64,000 nt of DNA from contig NZ_CP023689.1 in assembly GCF_008704715.1 (NCBI RefSeq), forward strand, positions 3,782,001-3,846,000. Direction: 5' to 3'. A program made the translations under genes and the position numbers. This DNA comes from Streptomyces chartreusis (lineage in GTDB: Bacteria > Actinomycetota > Actinomycetes > Streptomycetales > Streptomycetaceae). The notes below the pieces were generated by a model. That model saw nothing but the letters and a program-made list of their open reading frames with translations, was not told the origin of the DNA and made no database searches. How positions within the stretch are numbered: the first letter of the stretch is position 1; every line of letters begins with the position of its first letter. Positions 50,171 to 58,523 of the stretch are shown here, one piece after another.

Positions 50171-51454
50171 TCAGGCGATGCGTTCCAGCACCACCGGCGA
50201 CGCCGTGAAGTCCGTGCCCGGGGCCGCGATGTCGTACGACTGCGTCAGCGACTGGAGGGCGTAGTCGAAGCGTTCCGGGGTGTCGGTGTGGAGGGTCAGG
50301 AGGGGCTGGCCCTCGGTGACCGTGTCGCCGGGCTTGGCGTGCATCTCGATGCCGGCGCCCGCCTGCACCGGGTCCTCCTTGCGGGCACGCCCCGCGCCGA
50401 GGCGCCAGGCGGCGACGCCGATGTCGTAGGCGTCGAGGCGGGTCAGGACACCGGAGGACGGGGCCTTGACGACGTGCTGCTCGCGCGCGACGGGCAGTTC
50501 CGCGTCCGGGTCGCCGCCCTGCGCGGCGATCATGCGCCGCCAGACGTCCATCGCCGAGCCGTCGGCGAGGGCCTTCGCCGGGTCGGCGTCCTTCACTCCG
50601 GCCGCGTCCAGCATTTCGCGGGCCAGGGCGATCGTCAGCTCGACCACATCGGCCGGGCCACCGCCCGCCAGGACCTCGACGGACTCGCTGACCTCCAGCG
50701 CGTTGCCGGCCGTGAGGCCGAGCGGGGTCGCCATGTCGGTCAGCAGCGCGACCGTCTTCACACCGTGGTCGGTGCCCAGGCCCACCATCGTGGACGCCAG
50801 CTCGCGCGCGTCCTCGATGGTCTTCATGAAGGCGCCCGTGCCGACCTTCACGTCCAGGACCAGCGAGCCGGTGCCCTCGGCGATCTTCTTCGACATGATC
50901 GAGGAGGCGATCAGCGGGATCGCCTCGACCGTGCCGGTGACGTCACGCAGGGCGTACAGCTTCTTGTCGGCGGGGGCCAGGCCGTCGCCCGCCGCGCAGA
51001 TCACCGCGCCGGTCGTGTCGAGGACGTGCAGCATCTCCTCGTTCGACAGGAGCGCCCGCCAGCCGGGGATCGACTCCAGCTTGTCCAGGGTGCCGCCGGT
51101 GTGGCCGAGGCCCCGGCCCGACAGCTGCGGCACGGCCGCGCCGCAGGCGGCGACGAGCGGGGCCAGCGGCAGGGTGATCTTGTCGCCGACGCCGCCCGTG
51201 GAGTGCTTGTCGGCCGTCGGGCGGGACAGGGACGAGAAGTCCATGCGCTCGCCGGAGGCGATCATCGCGGCCGTCCAGCGGGCGATCTCACGGCGGTTCA
51301 TGCCGTTGAGGAGGATCGCCATGTTGAGGGCGGCCATCTGGTAGTCGGCGACCTCCCCGCGGGTGTACGCGTCGATGACCCAGTCGATCTGCTCGTCGCT
51401 GAGCTCACCGCGGTCCCGCTTGCTGCGGATGACGGAGATGGCGTCCATGGCCAT
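50171..51454 (-). CDS. deoA: Thymidine phosphorylase
   Basis: Phosphorolyses thymidine (and often deoxyuridine) to base plus deoxyribose-1-phosphate. The 427-residue protein has the family signature ADKHSTGGVGDKITLPLAPL, SGRGLGHTGGTLDKLESIPG, SSIMSKKIAEGTGSLVLDVK and a C-terminal PYNP domain (TRLDAYDIGVAAWRLGAGRA; GAGIEMHAKPGDTVTEGQPL). ATG 51454 has GGAAGGAAG upstream. It is the last gene of the uptake operon, after cdd, but a strong hairpin lies in the 85-base gap between them. It has no regulon palindrome of its own. Confidence 0.96.
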   Translation of the reverse strand: MAMDAISVIRSKRDRGELSDEQIDWVIDAYTRGEVADYQMAALNMAILLNGMNRREIARWTAAMIASGERMDFSSLSRPTADKHSTGGVGDKITLPLAPLVAACGAAVPQLSGRGLGHTGGTLDKLESIPGWRALLSNEEMLHVLDTTGAVICAAGDGLAPADKKLYALRDVTGTVEAIPLIASSIMSKKIAEGTGSLVLDVKVGTGAFMKTIEDARELASTMVGLGTDHGVKTVALLTDMATPLGLTAGNALEVSESVEVLAGGGPADVVELTIALAREMLDAAGVKDADPAKALADGSAMDVWRRMIAAQGGDPDAELPVAREQHVVKAPSSGVLTRLDAYDIGVAAWRLGAGRARKEDPVQAGAGIEMHAKPGDTVTEGQPLLTLHTDTPERFDYALQSLTQSYDIAAPGTDFTASPVVLERIA

Positions 51455-51484
51455 GGCTTTGCTTCCTTCCGAGGGTTCCAGAAG

Positions 51485-51536
51485 CCGTACGGCCCCTCCG
51501 AACCGGTCGCATGGGCGACTCGGAGGGGCCGTACGG
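51485..51536 (-). terminator. Strong hairpin between cdd and deoA (intra-operon attenuator or terminator)
   Basis: Perfect 17-bp inverted repeat CCGTACGGCCCCTCCGA / TCGGAGGGGCCGTACGG (51485-51501 with 51520-51536), 18-base loop, 3 bases after the cdd stop. No separate palindrome-bearing promoter is seen for deoA, so read-through past it is probably limiting. Confidence 0.8.
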
Positions 51537-51539
51537 GAA

Positions 51540-51947
51540 TTACTTGCGCAGGTGGCCCGGGCCGAAGGCCTGGGGCAGCATCTCCGACAGCGGCAGGATG
51601 CCCGCCGGGGTCTCCAGCAGGAGCTCCGGGCCGCCGAACTCGAAGAGCAGCTGACGGCAGCGGCCGCACGGCACGAGGACGTCGCCCTTGCCGTCCACGC
51701 ACGTGAAGTGCGTCAGCCTGCCGCCCCCCGTGTTCTGCAGTTCCGAGACCAGTCCGCACTCGGCGCACAGCGCGAGCCCGTACGAGGCGTTCTCGACGTT
51801 GCAGCCGGTGATCGTGCGGCCGTCGTCGACCAGGGCCGCCACGCCGACCGGGAAGCCGGAGTACGGGGCGTACGCACGGGACATGGCGTCCAGCGCCGCC
51901 GCGCGCAGCTTGTCCCAGTCGACGTCGTGGGAGGCGGCCGGCGTCAC
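51540..51947 (-). CDS. cdd: Cytidine deaminase
   Basis: Deaminates cytidine and deoxycytidine to uridine forms. The 135-residue homotetrameric-type enzyme has AYAPYSGFPVGVAALVDDG, TGCNVENASYGLALCAECGL (zinc Cys and catalytic Glu region) and VLVPCGRCRQLLFEF (two zinc Cys). The zinc set is therefore CAE plus PCxxC, all Cys as in the tetrameric class. GTG 51947 overlaps the stop of the upstream permease (GTGA), so translation is coupled. The C-terminus extends to ILPLSEMLPQAFGPGHLRK. Confidence 0.95.
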   Translation of the reverse strand: MTPAASHDVDWDKLRAAALDAMSRAYAPYSGFPVGVAALVDDGRTITGCNVENASYGLALCAECGLVSELQNTGGGRLTHFTCVDGKGDVLVPCGRCRQLLFEFGGPELLLETPAGILPLSEMLPQAFGPGHLRK

Positions 51948-53221
51948 TTGCCCTGGCCCTTCTTGTAGGGCAGGCCGTCCGCCTTCGGCATCCGCAGGCG
52001 TTGCGCGGACAAGGTGAGGACGATGAGCGTGACGACGTACGGCGTGGCGGAGACGACCTGGTTGGGCACCTCGTTGGTGGTGACGTACCAGGTGTACACC
52101 AGGGCACCGATGACCGCGGTGATCGTCGACGAGGCGTAGTTCTTGCGGATCACCAGCCAGATGGCGCCGATGATCAGCAGGAGGGCGCCGAGCAGCAGCA
52201 GGGCGTGGACGTTCTGGGAGCCGCCGCGCAGGTTGAGGCTGTCGGTGTAGCCGAACAGGCCGGCGCCCAGGGCGAGGCCGCCCGGCATCCAGTTGCCGAA
52301 GATCATCGCGGCGAGGCCGATGTAGCCGCGGCCGCTGACCTGGCCCTCCAGGTAGAAGGGGTTGGCCACGATGGAGAGGAAGACACCACCGAGACCGGCG
52401 AGGCCGCCGGAGATGATCACGGCGATGTACTTGTACTTGTAGACGTTGACACCGAGGGACTCGGCCGCGATCGGGTTCTCGCCGCAGGAGCGCAGGCGCA
52501 GGCCGAAGGCGGTGCGCCACAGGATCCACCAGGTGCCGGGGATCAGCGCCACGGCGATCAGGGTCAGCCAGGAGACGTTGGTGACCAGGCCGCCGAGCAG
52601 GCCGGCGATGTCCGAGATGAAGAACCAGCCGTTGTTGTTCAGGTCCCGCAGGCCGTCGGACAGGCCCGGCACGGTGAAGTGGCCGAGGGTGTCGACCGCC
52701 GGGGACTGCTTGGCGGAGCCGCCCGCGTGGCCCTCGAAGGCGAGGGGCGCGAGATAGCGGGTGATGCCGAGCGCGAGGATGTTGATCGCCACACCGGAGA
52801 CGATGTGGTTGACGCGGAAGGTGACGGTGGCGATGGCGTGCAGGATGCCGCCGATGCAGCCACCGAGGATGCCGACGACGACACCGGTCCACGGGCCCCA
52901 CTGGAAGCCGGCCCAGGCGCCGAACCAGGTGCCGAGGATCATCATGCCCTCGAGGCCGATGTTGACGACGCCGGCCCGCTCCGCCCACAGACCGCCGAGA
53001 CCGGCGAGGCCGATCGGCACGGCGAGCTGGAGCGCGGTGGACATCTGGCTGACGTTGGTGATGCCGTCGGCGCCGGTGATGATGCGGACGATCGAGGTCA
53101 GCGCCAGGGCTCCGGCGATGACCAGCAGCAGGACCTGCCACGACAGGCGGCGGCCGGTCGGCGCCGCGGGCTGCAGCGTGGGCTGGTTGACGTCGACCGC
53201 TGAGGTCTGCGGGGTGGTCAT
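51944..53221 (-). CDS. Nucleoside ABC transporter permease 2 (NupP/YufQ-like)
   Basis: A 425-residue inner-membrane permease of the branched-chain/ribose-like type. About ten helices: SWQVLLLVIAGALALTSIVR, then the core GLGGLWAERAGVVNIGLEGM, the ISGGLAGLGGVFLSIVA segment and LLLLGALLLIIGAIWLVIRK. The Glu-Gly-rich loop NIGLEGMMILG is common to nucleoside transporters of the BmpA system. It pairs with the first permease and the dual ATPase to import nucleosides. The start ATG 53221 overlaps the stop of the first permease by 4 bases. SD GGAGG lies 10 bases upstream. Confidence 0.94.
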   Translation of the reverse strand: MTTPQTSAVDVNQPTLQPAAPTGRRLSWQVLLLVIAGALALTSIVRIITGADGITNVSQMSTALQLAVPIGLAGLGGLWAERAGVVNIGLEGMMILGTWFGAWAGFQWGPWTGVVVGILGGCIGGILHAIATVTFRVNHIVSGVAINILALGITRYLAPLAFEGHAGGSAKQSPAVDTLGHFTVPGLSDGLRDLNNNGWFFISDIAGLLGGLVTNVSWLTLIAVALIPGTWWILWRTAFGLRLRSCGENPIAAESLGVNVYKYKYIAVIISGGLAGLGGVFLSIVANPFYLEGQVSGRGYIGLAAMIFGNWMPGGLALGAGLFGYTDSLNLRGGSQNVHALLLLGALLLIIGAIWLVIRKNYASSTITAVIGALVYTWYVTTNEVPNQVVSATPYVVTLIVLTLSAQRLRMPKADGLPYKKGQGK

Positions 53222-54339
53222 CGGCCGGCCACCTCCTTCTTGTTGTTGTCGGCGCCGAGGACGTGACCGGCTGCCAGTTCCGCGCCGACGCGGCGCTGCT
53301 GGCGGCGCAGGCCCCATTCGCGTACGGCCTCGTAGGAGACGACGACCGAGAGCACGATCAGGCCCTGCATGATGACCGCGATCTCCTTGTCGTAGCCGTG
53401 GAAGTCCAGCTCGGGCGATGCCTTGTCGAGCCAGGCCCACAGCAGGGCGGCGAACGCGATGCCAACGGGGCTGTTACGGCCGAGCAGGGCGATGCCGATG
53501 CCGAGGAAGCCGATGCCGGTGGGGAAGTTGAGGCTGTAGGTGTGGGTGTCGCCGAGCAGGATCGGCAGACCGGCCATGCCCGCGATGCCGCCGGAGAGCA
53601 GCATGGCGGTGAGCACCATCCGCTTGGGGTCGACGCCGCTGGCCGCGGCGGCGGTCTCGGAGGCGCCGGAGGCACGCAGGTCGAAGCCGAAGCGGGTGCG
53701 GTTGAGGACGACCCAGTAGGCGATGCCGAGCAGCACGGCGAGGAAGACCAGGCCGTAGATCTCGCCGGCGTCGCCCATGCTGATGCCGGAGACCCAGCCG
53801 GACTCGTGCATCTCGCCGGTGGTGTTGTTGTTGCCGACCTTGACGCCGAAGACGTTCGGCAGCCACAGGTAGGCGATGACGGAGGTGGCGATCGCGTTCA
53901 GCATGATCGTCGCGACGACCTCGCTGACGCCGCGGGTGACCTTGAGGATGCCGGCGATGCCGGACCAGAAGGCGCCGGTGCAGACGGCGGTGAGGATCAG
54001 CAGCGGGACCTGGAGGACGGCCGGCAGGTTCGCGTGGGCGCCGACGACGGCGGCCATCATGGCGGCGAGCTGGTACTGGCCGTCGACGCCGATGTTGAAC
54101 AGGTTCATCCGGAAGCCGATGGCCACCGCGAGGGCCGCGATGTAGTACAGCGAGGCCTGATTGATGATCAGCACCTGGATGTCGGAGAAGCCGAGCTGCT
54201 CGAACATCAGGGCGTACGGCTCGACCGGGCTCTTGCCCGAGGCGAGCAGCACGATCGCGGTGAGCACGAAGGCCACGGCGAGCGCGATGACCGGGCCGGC
54301 CACCGCGAGGAGCACGCGCTCCTTGTCGAACTTCTTCAT
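53218..54339 (-). CDS. Nucleoside ABC transporter permease 1 (YufP-like)
   Basis: A 373-residue permease with an N-terminal helix (VLLAVAGPVIALAVAFVLTA) and the family core: YYIAALAVAIGFRMNLFNIG, DGQYQLAAMMAAVVGAHANL, EVVATIMLNAIATSVIAYLW, MVLTAMLLSGGIAGMAGLPI. The GFRMNLFNIGVDGQ loop is diagnostic for the subunit that contacts the ATPase in BmpA-type nucleoside importers. ATG 54339 overlaps the TGA of the ATPase gene by one base (TGATG). It lies between the ATPase and permease 2 in a tightly coupled operon. Confidence 0.94.
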   Translation of the reverse strand: MKKFDKERVLLAVAGPVIALAVAFVLTAIVLLASGKSPVEPYALMFEQLGFSDIQVLIINQASLYYIAALAVAIGFRMNLFNIGVDGQYQLAAMMAAVVGAHANLPAVLQVPLLILTAVCTGAFWSGIAGILKVTRGVSEVVATIMLNAIATSVIAYLWLPNVFGVKVGNNNTTGEMHESGWVSGISMGDAGEIYGLVFLAVLLGIAYWVVLNRTRFGFDLRASGASETAAAASGVDPKRMVLTAMLLSGGIAGMAGLPILLGDTHTYSLNFPTGIGFLGIGIALLGRNSPVGIAFAALLWAWLDKASPELDFHGYDKEIAVIMQGLIVLSVVVSYEAVREWGLRRQQRRVGAELAAGHVLGADNNKKEVAGR

Positions 54340-55916
54340 CAGCGGGCCTCGTCTTCGCCGGACTCGGGGGACTTGTTCAGGTCGGGAGTCTCGGGGGTCG
54401 TGTCGTCGTGCTCGAGGTGCCCTGTCGCGGCACCGGTCATCGCCGAGCCCAGTTCCTCCGGCGTGACGGTGGCCGGGTCGGCGTCCGCGACCAGCTTGCC
54501 GTTGTAGATCACGCGAAGGGTGTCGGACAGGCCGATCAGCTCGTCCAGGTCGGCGGAGATCAGCAGCACGGCCAGGCCCTCGCGGCGGGCCTCGCGGATG
54601 TGGTCCCAGATCGCGGCCTGCGCGCCGACGTCCACACCGCGGGTGGGGTGCGCGGCGATCAGGAAGCGCGGGGTGTGGCTCATCTCGCGGCCGACGATCA
54701 GCTTCTGCTGGTTGCCGCCGGACAGGGAGGCGGCGGTGACGTCGATGCCGGGCGTGCGGACGTCGTACGCCTCGACGATGCGGCGGGTGTCCTCCTGCGC
54801 GGCCTTCGGGTCCAGCCATACGCCCTTGGCGAGCGGCTTCTCGGTGACGTGGCCGAGGATGCGGTTCTCCCAGAGGGGGGCCTCCAGGAGCAGACCGTGC
54901 CGGTGGCGGTCCTCGGGGATGTAGCCGATGCCCTGCTGCCGGCGCTTGCGGGTGGTCCAGCCGGTGATCTCCTCTTCGACGAGGGTGATCGTGCCGGAGT
55001 CGGCGCCCTTGAGGCCGATGAGGGCGTCGACCAGTTCGGTCTGGCCGTTGCCCTCGACGCCGGCGATGCCCAGGACCTCGCCCGCGTGGATGGTGAAGGT
55101 GATGTCGTCCAGCAGGGCCTTGCCGCCGGCTGCCTCCAGGCGCAGCTTGTCGACGGTGATGACCGGGCGGTCGGTGACCGTGGACTCGGCGGTCTCCGGC
55201 GTCGGCAGCTCGCTGCCGACCATCATCTCGGCGAGCTGACGGGGCGTCGTCTCGGCGGGGACGGCGGTGCCGACCGTGGTGCCGCGGCGGATGACGGTGA
55301 TCTCGTCGGCGACGGAGAGCACCTCGCCCAGCTTGTGGGAGATGAAGATGACCGACAGGCCCTCGGCCTTGAGCTCGCGCAGGTTGTCGAAGAGCGCGTC
55401 GACCTCCTGCGGCACCAGGACGGCCGTCGGCTCGTCGAGGATGAGCGTGGTGGCGCCGCGGTAGAGGACCTTGAGGATCTCCACGCGCTGGCGGGCGGCG
55501 ACGCCGAGCTCCTCGACCAGGCGGTCGGGCTCCACGCCGAGGCCGTAGCGCTCGGAGATCTCCTTGATCTTGCGGCGGGCCTTGGCGCCGATGCCGTAGA
55601 GCTTCTCGCTGCCGAGGACGACGTTCTCGAGGACGGTGAGGTTGTCCGCGAGCATGAAGTGCTGGTGGACCATGCCGATGCCGCGGACGATGGCGTCGGC
55701 CGGCGACGAGAAGGTGACCTGCCGGCCGTCGATCGCGATGGTGCCCTCGTCCGGCTTCTGCATGCCGTAGAGGATCTTCATCAGAGTCGACTTGCCGGCG
55801 CCGTTCTCGCCGACGAGGGCATGGACGGTGCCCTTGCGGACGGTGAGGTGGATGTCGTGGTTGGCCACGACGCCGGGGAAACGCTTGGTGATCCCGGCGA
55901 GTTCGACGGCGGTCAC
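54339..55916 (-). CDS. Nucleoside ABC transporter ATP-binding protein (dual ABC domains, YufO-like)
   Basis: A 525-residue ATPase with two ABC domains. First: GITKRFPGVVANHDIHLTVR, Walker A GENGAGKSTLMK, Walker B ILDEPTAVLVPQEVD. Second: VEGNGQTELVDALIGLKGA in place of Walker A (typical of sugar/nucleoside type), GYIPEDRHRHGLLLEAPLWE, signature LSGGNQQKLIVGRE, then LIAAHPTRGVDVGAQ. It drives uptake of nucleosides bound by the BmpA lipoproteins. The GTG at 55916 has no ribosome site. A strong AGGAG (55973-55977) sits 8 bases before an ATC at 55964 in the same frame, so translation may really begin 16 codons upstream. Confidence 0.94.
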   Translation of the reverse strand: MTAVELAGITKRFPGVVANHDIHLTVRKGTVHALVGENGAGKSTLMKILYGMQKPDEGTIAIDGRQVTFSSPADAIVRGIGMVHQHFMLADNLTVLENVVLGSEKLYGIGAKARRKIKEISERYGLGVEPDRLVEELGVAARQRVEILKVLYRGATTLILDEPTAVLVPQEVDALFDNLRELKAEGLSVIFISHKLGEVLSVADEITVIRRGTTVGTAVPAETTPRQLAEMMVGSELPTPETAESTVTDRPVITVDKLRLEAAGGKALLDDITFTIHAGEVLGIAGVEGNGQTELVDALIGLKGADSGTITLVEEEITGWTTRKRRQQGIGYIPEDRHRHGLLLEAPLWENRILGHVTEKPLAKGVWLDPKAAQEDTRRIVEAYDVRTPGIDVTAASLSGGNQQKLIVGREMSHTPRFLIAAHPTRGVDVGAQAAIWDHIREARREGLAVLLISADLDELIGLSDTLRVIYNGKLVADADPATVTPEELGSAMTGAATGHLEHDDTTPETPDLNKSPESGEDEAR

Positions 55917-55992
55917 CGATTCGTTGACCGCCGCGCCGGCCGGAGGGCTGCTGGACGCGTTGATGGCGCACTCTCCTGGAGACGGGGGTCGT

Positions 55993-56004
55993 CTACGCGC
56001 GTAG
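55993..56004. promoter_or_regulatory. Nucleoside-regulon palindrome, transporter operon promoter
   Basis: Perfect CTACGCGCGTAG between bmpA1 and the ATPase gene, 16 bases before the AGGAG that would serve the operon. Confidence 0.8.
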
Positions 56005-56044
56005 CGCCCCTATGGCCTGAAAGGGGTCGACGCACCGCGAACAA

Positions 56045-56087
56045 CGGGGTACGGAGAAAACCTCGGAAGGCCTCCCCGTACCCCGTC
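56045..56087 (-). terminator. Terminator-like hairpin between the upstream bmpA gene and the transporter operon
   Basis: ACGGGGTACGG / CCGTACCCCGT (56045-56055 with 56077-56087), 21-base loop, 48 bases past the bmpA stop at 56135. Confidence 0.7.
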
Positions 56088-56096
56088 GAGCGGACG

Positions 56097-56112
56097 TAAC
56101 CCCGGGGTTACC
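56097..56112. promoter_or_regulatory. Perfect 16-bp palindrome of unknown function
   Basis: GTAACCCCGGGGTTAC, two 8-base arms without a spacer, 22 bases after the bmpA stop codon (minus strand) and before the hairpin. It may be part of the terminator or a protein site. Confidence 0.45.
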
Positions 56113-56134
56113 GCTGCTCAGGGTGTTACTGCAA

Positions 56135-57187
56135 TCAGCTGGTCTTGACCTTGATCTCGCCGCTGATGATCTTCTCCTTGGCCGTCTTGATGGCTTCCTG
56201 GACCTCGGCGTCGTCCGCGAACTTCGGGTTGGAGTTCGACAGGCTCACCTCGCCGGACTTCAGATCGCCACGAACGATACCGGTCTCGGGCTTACCGTCC
56301 TCGACCGACTTCGCCAGGTTGTAGACCGCCTTGGCGACGTCCTTCATCGCCGAGGTCAGGATGGAGTCCTTGTACTTGGCAAGGGCTTCCTGCGTGTACT
56401 GGTCGGAGTCGACACCGATGGCCCACACCTTGTTGGCGGCGGCGGCCTCGATGACGCCCTGACCGGACAGACCGGCGGCGGCGTAGACGACGTCGGCCTT
56501 CTTCTCGATCTGGCCCTCGGCGGCGGACTTGCCCTTGTCGGGGCTGGAGAAGCCGCCCTCCTCCGCGGTCTGCGTGAGGTACTGGGACAGGACCTTGGCC
56601 TGCGGGTTGGTGTCCTTGACGCCCTGCTCGAAGCCGGCCTGGAACTTGTGGATCAGCGGGATGTCCACGCCGCCCACGAAGCCGACCGTGTTCGTCTTGG
56701 TGCTCTTGGCGGCGGCGACGCCGGCCAGGTACGAGGCCTGCTCCTCGGAGAAGACCAGGTCGGCGACGTTCTTCGACTCGACGGTGGAGTCGTCCACGAT
56801 GCCGAAGGTGGTGTCCGGGAACTTCTCCGCGGCACCCTTGACGGCGGCGGCGTACGCGTAGCCGATGCCGATGACCGGGTTGTAGCCCTGCTTGGCCAGC
56901 GACACCAGTCGCTGCTCCTTGTCGGCGTCCGTCTCGCCCTCGGTGGGCTCGACGTCCTGCGTCGCGTACCCGAACTCCTTCTTCGCCTGCTCCAGGCCCG
57001 CGAACGCGGCGTCGTTGAAGGACTGGTCGCCCTTGCCGCCGACGTCGTAGGCGATGGCGAGGCCCTTGTCGCCGCCCTTCGAGTCCGAGGAGGACGCCTC
57101 GGTCGAGGTGCCGCCGCAGGCGGAGAGCGCGAGGGCCAGAGAGGCGGTCGCTGCGCCTGCGACCGTGATCCGGGAAATCCGGCGCAT
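56135..57187 (-). CDS. BmpA-family nucleoside-binding lipoprotein, copy 1
   Basis: A 350-residue lipoprotein (lipobox LALALSAC near residue 24, then a Ser/Asp linker) with a Bmp/Med substrate-binding fold: AIAYDVGGKGDQSFNDAAF, GYNPVIGIGYAYAAAVKGAA, FVGGVDIPLIHKFQAGFEQG, YAAAGLSGQGVIEAAAANKV and AIGVDSDQYTQEAL. BmpA/PnrA proteins bind purine and pyrimidine nucleosides and deliver them to the ABC complex. ATG 57187 has AGGAG 9 bases upstream. It is about 70% identical (by eye) to copy 2 and has its own variant palindrome upstream. Confidence 0.94.
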   Translation of the reverse strand: MRRISRITVAGAATASLALALSACGGTSTEASSSDSKGGDKGLAIAYDVGGKGDQSFNDAAFAGLEQAKKEFGYATQDVEPTEGETDADKEQRLVSLAKQGYNPVIGIGYAYAAAVKGAAEKFPDTTFGIVDDSTVESKNVADLVFSEEQASYLAGVAAAKSTKTNTVGFVGGVDIPLIHKFQAGFEQGVKDTNPQAKVLSQYLTQTAEEGGFSSPDKGKSAAEGQIEKKADVVYAAAGLSGQGVIEAAAANKVWAIGVDSDQYTQEALAKYKDSILTSAMKDVAKAVYNLAKSVEDGKPETGIVRGDLKSGEVSLSNSNPKFADDAEVQEAIKTAKEKIISGEIKVKTS

Positions 57188-57271
57188 GTGTGGTGACTCC
57201 TGTCGGTACAAGCGCCGGACGGTACAGCTCGGGACGGCTTCACAGCTACGGCGCTGGCTTTCGCCGCAGAG

Positions 57272-57283
57272 TAACGCGCGTAG
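57272..57283. promoter_or_regulatory. Nucleoside-regulon palindrome (variant), bmpA copy 1 promoter
   Basis: Reads CTACGCGCGTTA on the minus strand, matching the palindrome at 10 of 12 positions. It lies 84 bases upstream of the ATG. Confidence 0.7.
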
Positions 57284-57417
57284 ACCTCCCAGGAAACCCC
57301 TTCTGTACACCTTGTTATCCCCCCGTGGCCAACTCCACTCACGGCCTTGACCAAGGGCTTGCCGGCAGCAAAGCGCACAGGGCTGCGGGTGATCCACGCC
57401 GACCTGGGAAAAGCCGA

Positions 57418-57449
57418 GCGGGCGGGCATCCGCTCGGATGCCCGCCCGC
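57418..57449 (-). terminator. Terminator of bmpA copy 2
   Basis: 14-bp stem around a 4-base loop (57418-57431 with 57436-57449), followed on the minus strand by GGCTTTTCCC. It lies 21 bases past the copy 2 stop. Confidence 0.85.
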
Positions 57450-57470
57450 CCTTCTGCGCTGTGACCGCGA

Positions 57471-58523
57471 CTACTCGGTCTTGACCTTGATGGAGCCGTC
57501 GATGATGCCTTCCTTGGCCTTCGCCACGGCGTCGGTCAGGCCCGGGATCTTCGCGAACTCCGGGTTCGACTCGGACAGGCCCACACCGTTGACCTTCAGG
57601 TCGAAGGTCTGGACGCCGGTCAGCGGCTTGCCGTCCTCGACGGACTTGGCCAGCGTGAAGACCGCACCGCCGACGTCCTTGAGGGCGGAGGTCAGGATGG
57701 AGTTCTTGTAGTTGGCGAGCGCCGCCTGCTTGAACTGGTCGGAGTCGACACCGATCGCCCAGACCTTGGCCTTCGAGGCGGCCTCGATCACGCCCTGGCC
57801 GGAGAGACCGGCGGCGGCGTACTCGACGTCGGAGCCCTTCTCGATCTGGCCCTCGGCGGCGGCCTTGCCCTTGTCCGGGCTGGAGAAGCCACCCTCTTCC
57901 GCGGTCTGCGTCAGGTACTGCGACAGGACCTTGACCTTGGGGTTGGTGTCCTGGACGCCCTGCTTGTAGCCGGCCTCGAACTTGTGGATCAGCGGCACGT
58001 CCACGCCGCCGACGAAGCCGACGATGTTGCTCTTGGTGGCCTTGGCGGCCGCGACACCGGCGAGGTAGGAGGCCTCCTGCTCGGCGAAGACGAGGGAGGC
58101 GACGTTCTCGCCCTCGACGACGGAGTCGACGATGCCGAAGGTGGTCTTCGGGTACTTCTTCGCCACGGCCTCCATGGCGGGGCCGTAGGCGAAGCCGACG
58201 CCGATCACCGGGTTGTAGCCCTGCTTGGCGAGGGAGGACAGCCGCTGCTCCTTGTCGGCGTCCGTCTCGCCCTCGGTGGGCTCGATGTCGGCCGTCTTGT
58301 AGCCGAACTCCTTCTGGGCCTTCTGCAGGCCGGCGTAGGCGGCGTCGTTGAAGGACTGGTCGCCCTTGCCGCCGATGTCGTACGCGATGGCGAGACCCTT
58401 GGTGTCGCCGCTGCCGTCGCTGCCGCTGTCACTGTCGCTGCTGGTACCACCGCACGCCGTGGCGGCGAGCGCGATCGACGCGACCCCCACCGCGACACGG
58501 GTCAGTTTGGATGTCCGACGCAT
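57471..58523 (-). CDS. BmpA-family nucleoside-binding lipoprotein, copy 2
   Basis: A 350-residue paralogue of copy 1 with the same layout: lipobox ALAATACGG, AIAYDIGGKGDQSFNDAAY, GYNPVIGVGFAYGPAMEAVA, FVGGVDVPLIHKFEAGYKQG, YAAAGLSGQGVIEAASKAKV and AIGVDSDQFKQAAL. Differences cluster in the linker and in the pocket-side segment after GVGFAY, so the two may prefer different nucleosides. ATG 58523 has GGGGA 7 bases upstream. It has an individual palindrome and terminator, so copies 1 and 2 are separate transcription units. Confidence 0.94.
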   Translation of the reverse strand: MRRTSKLTRVAVGVASIALAATACGGTSSDSDSGSDGSGDTKGLAIAYDIGGKGDQSFNDAAYAGLQKAQKEFGYKTADIEPTEGETDADKEQRLSSLAKQGYNPVIGVGFAYGPAMEAVAKKYPKTTFGIVDSVVEGENVASLVFAEQEASYLAGVAAAKATKSNIVGFVGGVDVPLIHKFEAGYKQGVQDTNPKVKVLSQYLTQTAEEGGFSSPDKGKAAAEGQIEKGSDVEYAAAGLSGQGVIEAASKAKVWAIGVDSDQFKQAALANYKNSILTSALKDVGGAVFTLAKSVEDGKPLTGVQTFDLKVNGVGLSESNPEFAKIPGLTDAVAKAKEGIIDGSIKVKTE

